Source: JAVJSD01 sp040219575 (GTDB lineage Bacteria; Planctomycetota; Planctomycetia; Pirellulales; Pirellulaceae). Taken from it: a stretch of 64,000 nucleotides of DNA. Positions 8,630 through 17,910 of this stretch are shown here, in pieces (position 1 is the first letter of the stretch; the number at the start of each line of letters is the position of its first letter). The notes beneath the pieces are model-generated. The model saw only the letters and a program-made list of their open reading frames with translations. It searched no databases and was not told the origin of the DNA. Position numbers and translations under genes: made by a program. The DNA lies in NCBI GenBank assembly GCA_040219575.1, contig JAVJSD010000016.1:14545-78544 (forward strand), written 5' to 3'.

Positions 8630-9217
8630 CTACCTGCGGTCGCCGTAAATCAGCTGCATGACTTCCGCTCGGCTGCTCTGGTTCTTGCGGAACAGGCCCT
8701 TCATCGCCGAGGTGACGCACAGGCTGCCGGGCTTCTTGACGCCGCGGATGGTCATGCAACTGTGGCTGGCTTCGATCACCACCGCCACGCCCTTGGCGCC
8801 GAGCTCCTCGACCAGCATGTTGGCGATGTCCTCGGTCATCCGCTCCTGCACCTGCGGACGGCGGGAGATGACTTCCACCACGCGAGCCAGCTTGCTCAGC
8901 CCGATCACGCGGCCGTCGGGCACGTAGCCGATGTGGGCCTTGCCGATAAACGGCAGCAGGTGGTGCTCGCACATGCTGCAGAAGCTGATGTCGCGGACCA
9001 GCACCACCTCGTCGTATTTTTCGGTGAAGAACTTCTGCAGGTGCGGACGCGCGTCGTCGTGCAGGCCGGAGAACATCTCGGCGTACATGCGGGCCACGCG
9101 GGCCGGCGTCTCCTGCAGACCTTCGCGATCGGGATCTTCACCGACGGCGGCCAGGATCTCGCGCACGGCGCGTTCGATGCGGGGAAGATCGACTTCGCTG
9201 GAGGACCCGTCAGGCAT
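8630..9217 (-). CDS. folE: GTP cyclohydrolase I
   Basis: A 195-residue enzyme converting GTP to 7,8-dihydroneopterin triphosphate, the first step toward tetrahydrofolate or other pterins. Visible family marks are GLQETPARVARMY near residue 35, the zinc/active-site segment FCSMCEHHLLPF near residue 78, GLSKLARVVE with RPQVQERMTEDIA, and the end SHSCMTIRGVKK…ELKG-equivalent region near 150. The ATG at 9217 is chosen because alignment with the family begins just after it. There is no Shine-Dalgarno sequence: a CACTCACCACT run and CCTCCCCCACC lead directly into the ATG. The whole gene sits between inverted copies of one composite repeat. Confidence 0.95.
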   Translation of the reverse strand: MPDGSSSEVDLPRIERAVREILAAVGEDPDREGLQETPARVARMYAEMFSGLHDDARPHLQKFFTEKYDEVVLVRDISFCSMCEHHLLPFIGKAHIGYVPDGRVIGLSKLARVVEVISRRPQVQERMTEDIANMLVEELGAKGVAVVIEASHSCMTIRGVKKPGSLCVTSAMKGLFRKNQSSRAEVMQLIYGDRR

Positions 9218-9455
9218 GGTGGGGGAGGTGAGTGGTGAGTGGTGAGTGGTAGCTGCAGCGGGCGCTTTCACTCCAAGCCGACGACTTGTCGTCGCCGTTT
9301 GGTGAGTAAGTGAGTAAGTTGTGAATCTACGTTCGAGTTCGCTTCAACCCCCGTTCATCCTTCACCCTTCCACCTTCATCCCTTCCATTGGTCATTGGGA
9401 TTTGGTCATTGGTCATTTGGAGCAGAAGGTTGTTGCGGCAACTCTCTTCATCCTT
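9218..9455. repeat. composite low-complexity repeat, copy upstream of folE (inverted)
   Basis: About 238 bp, the reverse complement of the module series at 8375-8629: (GTGAGTGGT)n, the core CGACGACTTGTCGTCG, GTGAGTAAGTGAGTAAG, CTACGTTCGAGTTCGCTTC, CATTGGTCATTGGGATTTGG, and AAGGTTGTTGCGGCAAC. In the direction of folE it forms the entire 5' leader. Its far end touches the end of mtnC, which stops at 9448. Confidence 0.9.
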
Positions 9456-10212
9456 TCACAAGCCGCACCTGCGTAAAGTCCGTCAACTCGTCGTGCCCAT
9501 GTTCCGCCGGGGGTTCGGCGTTTCCCGGGCGACGCAGTAAGCCCGTCTTGAGACCGGCGGCGCGGGCGGCGTCGAGTTCCTCGACAACGTCGCTGAGGAA
9601 CAGGATGTCGCTGGGGGGGAGTCCGAACTCGGCGGCGATTTTCTTGTAGCTTTCGGCTTCGCGCTTCGGTCCCGTGGTGGTGTCGTAATGGCCGCGGAAA
9701 CGGTCGAGCAGATCGCCGGCGATGGTGTGGCCGAAGAACAGCTTCTGCGCCTGCACGCTGCCCGAGGAGTAAATGCGCACATCGCAGCCCGCCTGGCGCC
9801 AGGCGTCGAGCGCGGGAGGCACGTCGTCGTAGACGTGCGCCTGGAGTTCGCCGCTCTCGAAGCCGCCGCGCCAGATGAGTCCCTGCAGCTGTTTCAGTCC
9901 AGTGGCTTTCACGTCGCCGTCCATCAGCCGCACGATCTCGTCGCGCACCAGGCGCCGCTGCGAAGTCGCGACGTCGAGTTCGCCGCCGTCATGAGCGGCC
10001 GCCTGCTCGCACCAGGCCGCCAGCGAATCGTGGCCCGCGTCGTGCGCCACCTGTTCACACGCCGCGCGGCACTCGTCGGAATCCCACTGGGAATCGAGGT
10101 ACAGGTCGAGGTGCTTGCGCGCGAAGGGGAACATCACGTCGTAGACGAAACGGACCGACGACGTGGTGCCCTCGATGTCCAACAGGATGGCCCGCGACGC
10201 ATGGTCGATCAC
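9448..10212 (-). CDS. mtnC: enolase-phosphatase E1 (methionine salvage)
   Basis: A 254-residue HAD-superfamily enzyme. In methionine salvage it enolises and dephosphorylates 2,3-diketo-5-methylthiopentyl-1-phosphate to give acireductone. HAD motif I is the E1 type DIEGTTSSVRFVYDVMFPF at residues 12-30, motif II is IYSSGSVQAQKLFF near residue 146, and motif III/IV is FLSDVVEELDAARAAG near residue 205. Its ATG overlaps the stop of mtnD by four bases, so the next enzyme of the pathway is translationally coupled to it. The last codons reach the edge of the composite repeat around folE. Confidence 0.95.
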   Translation of the reverse strand: MIDHASRAILLDIEGTTSSVRFVYDVMFPFARKHLDLYLDSQWDSDECRAACEQVAHDAGHDSLAAWCEQAAAHDGGELDVATSQRRLVRDEIVRLMDGDVKATGLKQLQGLIWRGGFESGELQAHVYDDVPPALDAWRQAGCDVRIYSSGSVQAQKLFFGHTIAGDLLDRFRGHYDTTTGPKREAESYKKIAAEFGLPPSDILFLSDVVEELDAARAAGLKTGLLRRPGNAEPPAEHGHDELTDFTQVRLVKG

Positions 10213-10796
10213 GGCTTGACCACCTGGCCGACGTCGCCGGCGCCTTCGCCGGGCAAGTAGTTCGGTCCCATGCAGAGCGGCGTGTAGTTCTCGTGCACGC
10301 TGTCGTCGACGTAGTGCGGCGCCCAGCCCGAGGGATCCTCGAACAGGCGGATGCAGCGGATGGTGCGGTCGTCGCAGAGATCGAACCAGTGCCGCGTGCC
10401 GTTGGGGACGTTGATCAGGTCGCCGCTTTCGACCTGGATGGCCATCACGGGGCCGTTTTCGGGGTGGATGTGGAACACGCCGCTCCCTTTGACGGTGAAG
10501 CGGACTTCGTCTTCGCTGTGCGTGTGCTCCTTGCTGAATTTCTCCAGCATGGCGTCGAGGCCGGGCGTCTCGGGGGTGACGTTGATGACGTCGGCGGTGA
10601 CGAACCCGCCCTGCTGCTTGAGGCGCTCGATCTCGGGCTCGTAGGCGGCGAGGATCTCTTCATTGGTGGCGTCCACGCCGATGCGGCCTTCGACATCCCA
10701 CTTTTCGTACCAGATGCCGACCGGTTCGAGCACGGCGCGGATTTCGTCAATGTCGGAGATGTCGCGGTTTTCGTCGGGAATGCGAACGCGGGCCAT
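10209..10796 (-). CDS. mtnD: acireductone dioxygenase
   Basis: A 195-residue cupin that oxidises acireductone; with iron it yields the 2-keto-4-methylthiobutyrate used to rebuild methionine. The metal-binding set is visible as HTHSEDEVRF near residues 98-107 and GTRHWFDLC near residues 138-146. Length matches the family. The start is supported by a strong Shine-Dalgarno, GAGGAG, ten bases upstream of the ATG at 10796. The stop overlaps the mtnC start (ATGA). mtnB lies upstream on the same strand, separated by a family A repeat, so the order follows the pathway B-C/D. Confidence 0.95.
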   Translation of the reverse strand: MARVRIPDENRDISDIDEIRAVLEPVGIWYEKWDVEGRIGVDATNEEILAAYEPEIERLKQQGGFVTADVINVTPETPGLDAMLEKFSKEHTHSEDEVRFTVKGSGVFHIHPENGPVMAIQVESGDLINVPNGTRHWFDLCDDRTIRCIRLFEDPSGWAPHYVDDSVHENYTPLCMGPNYLPGEGAGDVGQVVKP

Positions 10797-10861
10797 GGGT
10801 TTCTCCTCGGATCGGGCGTGGCGAAAGGATCGCAGCGTGTGTCAGGCTTGTCTCAACAACT

Positions 10862-10925
10862 GTAGCGGAAGTCGCCAGACTTCCGACCTTCCATGGATCC
10901 TCGGAACTCTGACGAGCTCGGCTAC
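10862..10925. repeat. family A twin-hairpin repeat, 64 bp, right arm decayed
   Basis: The left arm is intact (CGGAAGTC-GCCA-GACTTCCG). The right arm has changes (TCGGAACTCTGACGAGCTCG). It lies between mtnB and mtnD inside the presumed operon. Confidence 0.85.
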
Positions 10926-10935
10926 CAAGCCGGCT

Positions 10936-11610
10936 TCAGGCTCCGTGCAGCATCAGGCTCCGTCCGACGCATTCAAACAAGAATTCGAAGATTTCGATAT
11001 GCCGGCGGGCCTCGGCCAGGTCGCGGCCCCAGGTGTAGAGGCCATGACGGCGAATCAAGTAGCCGTGCGTCATCGGACGCTCGGAAGTGGTCAGCCGGGG
11101 TCGGACGCGTTCGGCCAGGGCGGCGATGTCTTGGGTGTTGTCGAAGATCTCCACCCACTCGCGATGCTGGTGCGTGGCGACGCCGTCGAGCCCCTTGAGC
11201 ATCTCGTAGCCCTCGATCCAGAAACCGCCCTGGTCGAAGAAGTGCTCCGAGAGCAGCGTCCCCCACACCGAGTGGGTGTGCAGCACGGCGCCGACCCCCA
11301 ACTCTTCCGCGGCGACGACGTGCAGCAGCGTCTCGGCGGACGATTTCGGCTGGCCCTCGACGACGGGTTTGCCGTGCCGGCCGACACGAACGAAGTCGTC
11401 GCGTTTCAGGCGGCCTTTGTCTTTGCCGCTGGCGGTGATCAGCAACTCGAGGGGATCGCGCTGGAGCACCACGCTGTAGTTGCTGCTGGTGCCGACAGAC
11501 CAGCCCCGCGTGTAGAACTGCGCGCCGGTCTCCCGCAGGGCGTCGATCTGGAAATCCAGACCAACGAGGGGAGCGGCCGGGGGGGATGCGGTGGGAGTTT
11601 CAGACGACAC
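10936..11610 (-). CDS. mtnB: methylthioribulose-1-phosphate dehydratase
   Basis: A 224-residue class II aldolase/adducin-fold enzyme that dehydrates 5-methylthioribulose-1-phosphate in methionine salvage. Family marks are NYSVVLQRDPLELLITASG near residue 44, KPVVEGQPKSSAETLLH with the catalytic glutamate near residue 92, and zinc histidines in GAVLHTHSVWGTLL near residue 110 and in the C-terminal MTHGYLIRRHGLYTWG near residue 183. mtnD and mtnC follow on the same strand. mtnA and mtnK are not in the window, so the operon is partial or those steps are encoded elsewhere. Confidence 0.93.
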   Translation of the reverse strand: MSSETPTASPPAAPLVGLDFQIDALRETGAQFYTRGWSVGTSSNYSVVLQRDPLELLITASGKDKGRLKRDDFVRVGRHGKPVVEGQPKSSAETLLHVVAAEELGVGAVLHTHSVWGTLLSEHFFDQGGFWIEGYEMLKGLDGVATHQHREWVEIFDNTQDIAALAERVRPRLTTSERPMTHGYLIRRHGLYTWGRDLAEARRHIEIFEFLFECVGRSLMLHGA

Positions 11611-11935
11611 GGACGACGCCTCGCGGCGGTAGTGGGGAGCGAAACGCCCAGTTTAGCAAATGCTCGACGGTTGGCAACGAAGGGCGGGTGGGGGTTGATC
11701 GGGCGAAAGCCTCGGCTATATCTGGGGTTATCTCCGCCAAGGGAAGTGCGTCGCGCGGCCGGTGCTCAGTCGCCCCCGTTTCCTCCTTCATGCCCATCGG
11801 ACGAAACTTCCCCGGGCAGGCGGGGTTCAATTCGCAGAGTGCGTGAGTCTTTTCCACGGGCGGCGTTCTTGCCTGGGTAACTCTCGTTCACATTGTCGCG
11901 CGAAAAATATCGCATCCATTCAAGGGAACCTTACG
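11611..11935. other. 325-bp divergent intergenic region
   Basis: It separates the minus-strand mtn operon from the plus-strand secretion locus and must carry promoters in both directions. I see no recognised repeat or RNA. CAAGGGAACC just before 11936 is the only plausible ribosome-binding signal. Confidence 0.5.
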
Positions 11936-12700
11936 ATGGCATTGGCACGCAGATTGATTGTTTTGATGGCGGTGGCGGCATTGGTCGCGCTGGTGGCGGA
12001 CTCCGCGATGGCCCAACCCGGCGGCCGGGGACGCGGCGGCCCGGGCGGCGGCGGCGGTTTCGGCGGAGGCTTTGGCGGCGGCGGCGCCATGGACCTGCTC
12101 CAGAACCAATCGGTGCAGAAAGAGCTGGAACTGCTCGACGACCAGGTCGCCCAGATTCGTGAACTCTCTCAGGACAACAGTGCTCGGGATCGGATGCGGG
12201 AGCTCTTCGGCGGACTGCGCGACCTGCCGGAAGAAGAACGCCGCGCCAAGATTACCGAGGCCTTCGCCACGATGCGCCAAGAGCAGCAAAAGGAGATCGA
12301 CAAGATTCTGCTGCCCCACCAGAGCGAGCGCCTGGGCCAGATCGAGAATCAAATGGCCGCCCGTCGGGGTGGTGGTGTGATCGGCGGTCAACTGGCCGAG
12401 GATCTGGGCATCACGGAGCAACAGCGCGAGGAAATGCGTGAAGCGGCCGAGAAGGCCTTCGCCGAAATGCGCGAGCAGCAGCAGAAACTGCAGGCGGAAG
12501 CCCAGGAAAAAATTCTGGCCGTGCTGACCCCCGCCCAGCGGCAGAAGTACAAGCAGATGATGGGCGAACCGTTCGACTACCAGGCCGACCAAGGCGGTCG
12601 GGGCGGTTTCCAGCGCGGCGGCGGTGGCGGCGGCTTCCAGCGCGGTGGGAATGCCGGCGGCGCGGACGGCGGACGACGTGGCGCCCGTCCGGCGAACTGA
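11936..12700 (+). CDS. Gly-rich secreted LTXXQ/Spy-like protein
   Basis: A 254-residue exported protein: signal peptide MALARRLIVLMAVAALVALV ending AMA-QPG near residue 24, then a Gly/Phe/Arg-rich linker (residues 25-48), a long charged helical region (residues 50-215), and a Gly-rich tail of FQRGGGGGG type. The helix includes ILLPHQSERLGQIENQM and KILAVLTPAQRQKYKQMMG. The second carries the LTPAQ-R pattern of Spy/CpxP periplasmic chaperone-like proteins. It precedes gspE by about 215 bases on the same strand, and its Gly-rich tail resembles the tail of gspJ in this locus. A link with secretion is inferred from position only. Confidence 0.75.
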   Translation: MALARRLIVLMAVAALVALVADSAMAQPGGRGRGGPGGGGGFGGGFGGGGAMDLLQNQSVQKELELLDDQVAQIRELSQDNSARDRMRELFGGLRDLPEEERRAKITEAFATMRQEQQKEIDKILLPHQSERLGQIENQMAARRGGGVIGGQLAEDLGITEQQREEMREAAEKAFAEMREQQQKLQAEAQEKILAVLTPAQRQKYKQMMGEPFDYQADQGGRGGFQRGGGGGGFQRGGNAGGADGGRRGARPAN

Positions 12701-12914
12701 CCTTCATCCCGCCAAACAGGCCCGGCTCGCCGCGCTGTCGGCACGGTGAGTCGGGCTGTGGCGGGGCGGTTTCGCTCGTCGCGAGCGGTTGCCCCGAGTA
12801 CAATCAAGGGGGCAGCCCCGCGCGGACCCAACCACCACACACGCCGCCCCGGGGAGCGTATTTCGCGCGATGCACGGGGCGGCTTTTCGTTTGAATCAAC
12901 CTGCGTAGAGAAAC

Positions 12915-14648
<1,734 letters not shown>

Positions 14649-14829
14649 TTTCAGATTGCAGATTGCAGATTGCAGATTGTTGAAGCGCATACCAACGCCG
14701 ATTCAAAACCTACTCACTTACTCACTTACTCACTTACAACCACGGCGACGACAAGTCGTCGGCTTGGAGTGAGAACGCGGATCGCCGTCACCACTAACCA
14801 CTCACCACTAACCACTAACTCTTCCACCC
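14649..14829. repeat. low-complexity repeat leader of gspF
   Basis: Contains four CAGATTGC units (14650-14681), CTCACTTACTCACTTACTCA runs, the palindrome core CGACGACAAGTCGTCG followed by GCTTGGAGTGAGAACGCGG, and CACTAACCACTCACC runs that end directly at the gspF ATG (14830). These are the modules found around folE and before gspL, in the same orientation relative to the gene. Confidence 0.88.
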
Positions 14830-16032
14830 ATGCCCGACTTCGCCTATACCGCGCGTACGCTCAAGGGAGACCGGGTGACCGGGAAGCTCTCGGCGGCCAA
14901 CGAGCGCGAAGCGGTCACCACGCTGTCGGGGCAGTCGCTGTTTCCGCTGGAGGTGAAGATCGAGAAACCGTCGATCGGCTTCCAGTTCGGCGGCCGGGTG
15001 AAGGGGCGCGTGATGGCGGTGCTGTACACGCAGCTCGCCTCGCTGCTGCGGGCCGGCGTGCCGCTGCTGAAATCGCTGCGCGTGCTGCGCGACCAGTCGT
15101 CGAACAAGCGGCTGCAGGAAACGCTGGACGAGGTCTGCCTGCGGGTGGAGGACGGCGAGACGCTGGCCGAGGCGATGAGCCGGCACCCCAAGGCCTTCAA
15201 CGAGATGGCCGTGAACATGGTGCGGGCCGGCGGCGAGGGGGGCTTCTTGGAAGACGCCCTGGAGCGCGTGGCGCAGTTCACCGAGCAACAGGAAGAACTC
15301 AAGGCCCGCACGATGGGCGCGCTGGCCTATCCGATGGTGCTGGCCACCATCGGCTCGATCATCGTGGGCGTGCTGATCACCTTCTTCGTGCCGATGTTCT
15401 CGGTGATGTTCGAGCGGCTGAAGGAGCGGGGCGAACTCCCCCTGCTGACCGAAATGCTGCTGGGCGCCAGCGACGCCATTCGCACCTACGGCATCTTCGT
15501 GGCGCCCTTCATCGTGGTCGGCCTGGCGTACCTGTACATTCAATCGCAGACGCCGAAGGGACGCCGCATCGGCGACGCCCTCAAGCTGCGGATTCCCCTG
15601 GCCGGCGGCATCTTCCAGAGCCTGGCCGTGGCGCGGTTCTGCCGCGTGCTGGGAACCATGCTCAAGAACGGCGTGCCGATTCTCAAATCGCTGGAGATCA
15701 GCCGCCAGGCGGCGGGCAACGTGGTCCTGGCCGAAGCCATCGAGGAGGCGTCGGAGAATATCTCCTCGGGCGCCTCGCTCGCCGCGCCGCTGTCGGCCTG
15801 CGGCCATTTTCCCCGCAACGTGGTGGAGATGATCGCCGTGGCCGAGGAATCGAATACACTCGACAACGTGCTTGTCGAAATCGCCGACGGGCTCGAGCGG
15901 CACACCGCCCGCCGCCTCGACCTGCTGGTGCGGATGATCGAACCGATGATGCTGCTGATCATGGCCGGCATCGTGCTGGCGGTGGTCATCGCGCTGCTGA
16001 TGCCGATCATCAAGATGAGCAGCGCCATTTAA
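14830..16032 (+). CDS. gspF: type II secretion inner-membrane platform protein GspF
   Basis: A 400-residue platform protein of the GspF/PilC family with two copies of the T2SF domain. The N-terminus MPDFAYTARTLKGDRVTGKL is typical. Membrane segments lie near residues 164-192 (MVLATIGSIIVGVLITFFVP), 215-235 and 372-397 (MMLLIMAGIVLAVVIALLMP). Each half contains the family's cytoplasmic helical bundle, with LASLLRAGVPLLKSL near residue 70 and FCRVLGTMLKNGVPILKSLE near residue 273. The ATG has no Shine-Dalgarno; it follows a CA-rich repeat leader. It sits 181 bases after gspE in the same operon. Confidence 0.94.
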   Translation: MPDFAYTARTLKGDRVTGKLSAANEREAVTTLSGQSLFPLEVKIEKPSIGFQFGGRVKGRVMAVLYTQLASLLRAGVPLLKSLRVLRDQSSNKRLQETLDEVCLRVEDGETLAEAMSRHPKAFNEMAVNMVRAGGEGGFLEDALERVAQFTEQQEELKARTMGALAYPMVLATIGSIIVGVLITFFVPMFSVMFERLKERGELPLLTEMLLGASDAIRTYGIFVAPFIVVGLAYLYIQSQTPKGRRIGDALKLRIPLAGGIFQSLAVARFCRVLGTMLKNGVPILKSLEISRQAAGNVVLAEAIEEASENISSGASLAAPLSACGHFPRNVVEMIAVAEESNTLDNVLVEIADGLERHTARRLDLLVRMIEPMMLLIMAGIVLAVVIALLMPIIKMSSAI

Positions 16033-16093
16033 CCCGTTTACGAAACCATCACCGATTCACACGACCAACGTTTCCACAAGGGAGTCTCCTGCC

Positions 16094-16555
16094 ATGCGAA
16101 CCACCAAACGCACCCGCCGGCCCCACACCGGCTTCACCCTGCTCGAAGTCTTGCTCGTGCTGGCGATCCTCGTCGTCCTGGGCGGCATGGTCGGCGTCTA
16201 TCTCGTCGGCATGCAAAAGCAGGGCTATTCCCAGGCCGCCAAAACGCAGATCGGCTACTTCGAGGACCAGATCCAACTCTACAAGCTGAACACGGGCGTC
16301 TACCCCGAACAGCTCAACGACCTGGTGGTCATGCCTTCCGGAATGACGCTCGAGAAATGGAAGGGCCCCTACCTCGAGGCCGGCAAGTCCGTCCCCAAGG
16401 ATCCCTGGGGAAATGACTACACCTATCAAAAACAGGACGCGAGCGCGCTCAAGTCGGGCGTCAGCGTCTCGCCGTTCATCATCACCTCGAAAGGTGAAGA
16501 CGGAAACGCCGGCACCGAGGACGACATCACCAATCAAGAGAAGCAGTCCACTTAG
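16094..16555 (+). CDS. gspG: type II secretion major pseudopilin GspG
   Basis: A 153-residue prepilin. The leader is 13 basic residues ending G13, followed by the type IV pilin helix FTLLEVLLVLAILVVLGG with Glu at mature position 5. The C-terminus (TSKGEDGNAGTEDDI) is the acidic loop that binds calcium in major pseudopilins, and DPWGNDY near residue 105 is the GspG hallmark. This is the only pilin-type gene in the locus with a short, clean leader. It is expected to form the shaft of the pseudopilus. It starts 61 bases after gspF; a Shine-Dalgarno-like AAGGGAG lies upstream of the ATG. Confidence 0.95.
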   Translation: MRTTKRTRRPHTGFTLLEVLLVLAILVVLGGMVGVYLVGMQKQGYSQAAKTQIGYFEDQIQLYKLNTGVYPEQLNDLVVMPSGMTLEKWKGPYLEAGKSVPKDPWGNDYTYQKQDASALKSGVSVSPFIITSKGEDGNAGTEDDITNQEKQST

Positions 16556-16572
16556 GATTTGTCTGCCAGCTC

Positions 16573-16636
16573 GTAGCGGAAGTCGCCAGACTTCCGATAA
16601 CGAACGAATTCTCGGAACTCTGGCGAGTTCCGCTAC
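16573..16636. repeat. family A twin-hairpin repeat, complete copy, 64 bp
   Basis: Arms of 25 bp with a 14-bp spacer. The two hairpins CGGAAGTC-GCCA-GACTTCCG and CGGAACTC-TGGC-GAGTTCCG are perfect, and the ends are GTAGC and GCTAC. It lies between gspG and gspH. Confidence 0.93.
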
Positions 16637-16641
16637 AAGTT

Positions 16642-16665
16642 GTACGACGGACGTCGACGTCCGTC
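16642..16665. repeat. family B palindromic repeat, half copy
   Basis: Contains ACGACGGACGTCGACGTCCG, a near-perfect palindrome centred on GTCGAC, seen in complete form at 26090-26160 and 51881-51950. It is six bases downstream of the family A copy. Confidence 0.8.
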
Positions 16666-16693
16666 GCATGATGCGCGAAGCGGAGAGACTTCC

Positions 16694-17359
16694 TTGCCCG
16701 CATATCATCGCAGAACGCCGCGCGGGTTCACGCTCCTGGAGTTGCTCCTGGTGCTGGCGCTGTTGGTGATGATCGCCGCCCTGGTGATTCCGGCGCTGCA
16801 ACTTACGCTGCAAGACCAGCGACTGCGGAAGGCGGGCGACCTGCTGCGCTCGCAGATGGGCAAGGCCCGCGTCCGCTCGATGAAGACCGGACGCATGCAC
16901 GCGCTGTGGATCGAGCCTGGCGGCAATCGCTACCGCATCGAACCTTGGATCACCGGCGACGAGGCCCTGGAAGGCAATCAATCCGCCCAGGACGCAGGGG
17001 GACAGGGCATGGGAGCACAAGGCGTCGGAGGACTCGCTGGCGGGGGCGCGGCGATGAGCGATCCGAACCTGATGATGACCGAGGAGGTGCTGCCCGAGGG
17101 CGTGGTGTTCTACGCCTCCGAATCCGCGCAGGACAATCGCACGCTGCTGGCGCTTCAGCAGGGGACGTCGGCCAGCGGCGCGACCCAGGCGTCGCCCTCC
17201 GCGCCGCCGATTCTGTTCTATCCCGACGGCACCACGTCCACGGCCCGGCTGGTGGTGACCGACGGCGAGGGTTCCTTCGTGCTGGTCGCCATCCGCGGCC
17301 TGACCGGCATCGCGCAAGTCTCCGACCCGCTCAGCCAGCAGGAGATGATGACGCCATGA
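16694..17359 (+). CDS. gspH: type II secretion minor pseudopilin GspH
   Basis: A 221-residue prepilin-like protein. I chose the TTG at 16694 as start because GGAGAG lies six bases upstream and it gives a normal 11-residue basic leader, MPAYHRRTPRG, cut before FTLLELLLVLALLVM with Glu at mature position 5. A TTG further upstream (16640) would be inside the repeat pair. The central part (residues 85-175) is rich in Gly, Ala, Gln and Met (GGQGMGAQGVGGLAGGGAAM), an unusual insertion for GspH. The stop overlaps the gspI start (ATGA). Confidence 0.85.
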   Translation: MPAYHRRTPRGFTLLELLLVLALLVMIAALVIPALQLTLQDQRLRKAGDLLRSQMGKARVRSMKTGRMHALWIEPGGNRYRIEPWITGDEALEGNQSAQDAGGQGMGAQGVGGLAGGGAAMSDPNLMMTEEVLPEGVVFYASESAQDNRTLLALQQGTSASGATQASPSAPPILFYPDGTTSTARLVVTDGEGSFVLVAIRGLTGIAQVSDPLSQQEMMTP

Positions 17360-17907
17360 CCTCGCCGACCAAGACCTGTAGCGGAAGTCGCCAGACTTCC
17401 GAACTCACCTCCCGCTCGGAACTCTGGCGAGTTCCGCTACGGAAGAAGGGTCGCAAGCGGCGCGGGTTGACGTTGCTCGAGACGATGCTGGCGATCGCCA
17501 TTCTGGGGACGTCGCTGGCGGCGCTGGGCGTGTTGGTGCGGCTCGGCATGCGCAACGCGCAGCACGCCCGCGACGGCACGACCGCGCAAATCATCGCCGA
17601 AAGCGTGATGAACGAGGTGACGGCCGGCTCGTTGCCGGCGGAGAGCGTCGGACTTTCGCCCTACGACCCCAACGACGACAGTTGGCTGGTGGCGGTCGAC
17701 GTGGCGCCGCTGCAGGAACCGCCGCTGCCGCTGGTCGAAGTCCGCGTGTACGTGCAACAGAATCTGGGTCCGGAAATGCGGCCCGTGACGTTCAGCCTCG
17801 TCCGCTGGATGCCCGACCCCACCATCGAACTGCCGGCCGACAACGCCGCCATCGTGGGCGGGGAAGACCCGCTGCTGCTCGAGGGCGAAGGGATGCTGGA
17901 GTACTAG
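17356..17907 (+). CDS. gspI: type II secretion minor pseudopilin GspI with repeat-encoded leader
   Basis: A 183-residue minor pseudopilin starting at the ATG that overlaps the gspH stop by four bases. The prepilin cleavage site is after G37 (GRKRRG/LTLLETMLAIAIL, Glu at mature position 5). Residues 8-29 of the 37-residue leader are encoded by a family A repeat (17378-17440). That copy is 63 bp, with a 13-bp spacer instead of 14, so the frame is kept. The mature part is of normal GspI length, with DPNDDSWLVAVDV and VEVRVYVQQN segments. GspI starts the tip complex with GspJ and GspK. Confidence 0.9.
   Translation: MTSPTKTCSGSRQTSELTSRSELWRVPLRKKGRKRRGLTLLETMLAIAILGTSLAALGVLVRLGMRNAQHARDGTTAQIIAESVMNEVTAGSLPAESVGLSPYDPNDDSWLVAVDVAPLQEPPLPLVEVRVYVQQNLGPEMRPVTFSLVRWMPDPTIELPADNAAIVGGEDPLLLEGEGMLEY
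17378..17440. repeat. family A repeat, 63-bp in-frame copy inside gspI
   Basis: The same two hairpins and GTAGC/GCTAC ends as the 64-bp intergenic copies, with a 13-base spacer. It is read through as leader residues 8-29 of GspI. Confidence 0.93.
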
Positions 17908-17910
17908 GCC

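Noticed and set aside
8375..9455. CRISPR array from the CACTCACC and CTTACTCA runs
   Set aside because: Units are 7-9 bp with no regular spacers and no cas genes; this is low-complexity repeat.
14649..14829. Sequencing or assembly artefact for the low-complexity leaders
   Set aside because: Similar modules occur at four places with independent variations and consistent order, so they are more likely real.
16640..16693. Upstream TTG start for gspH giving 18 extra residues
   Set aside because: It lies in repeat sequence without Shine-Dalgarno, while the TTG at 16694 has GGAGAG six bases upstream and yields a normal leader.
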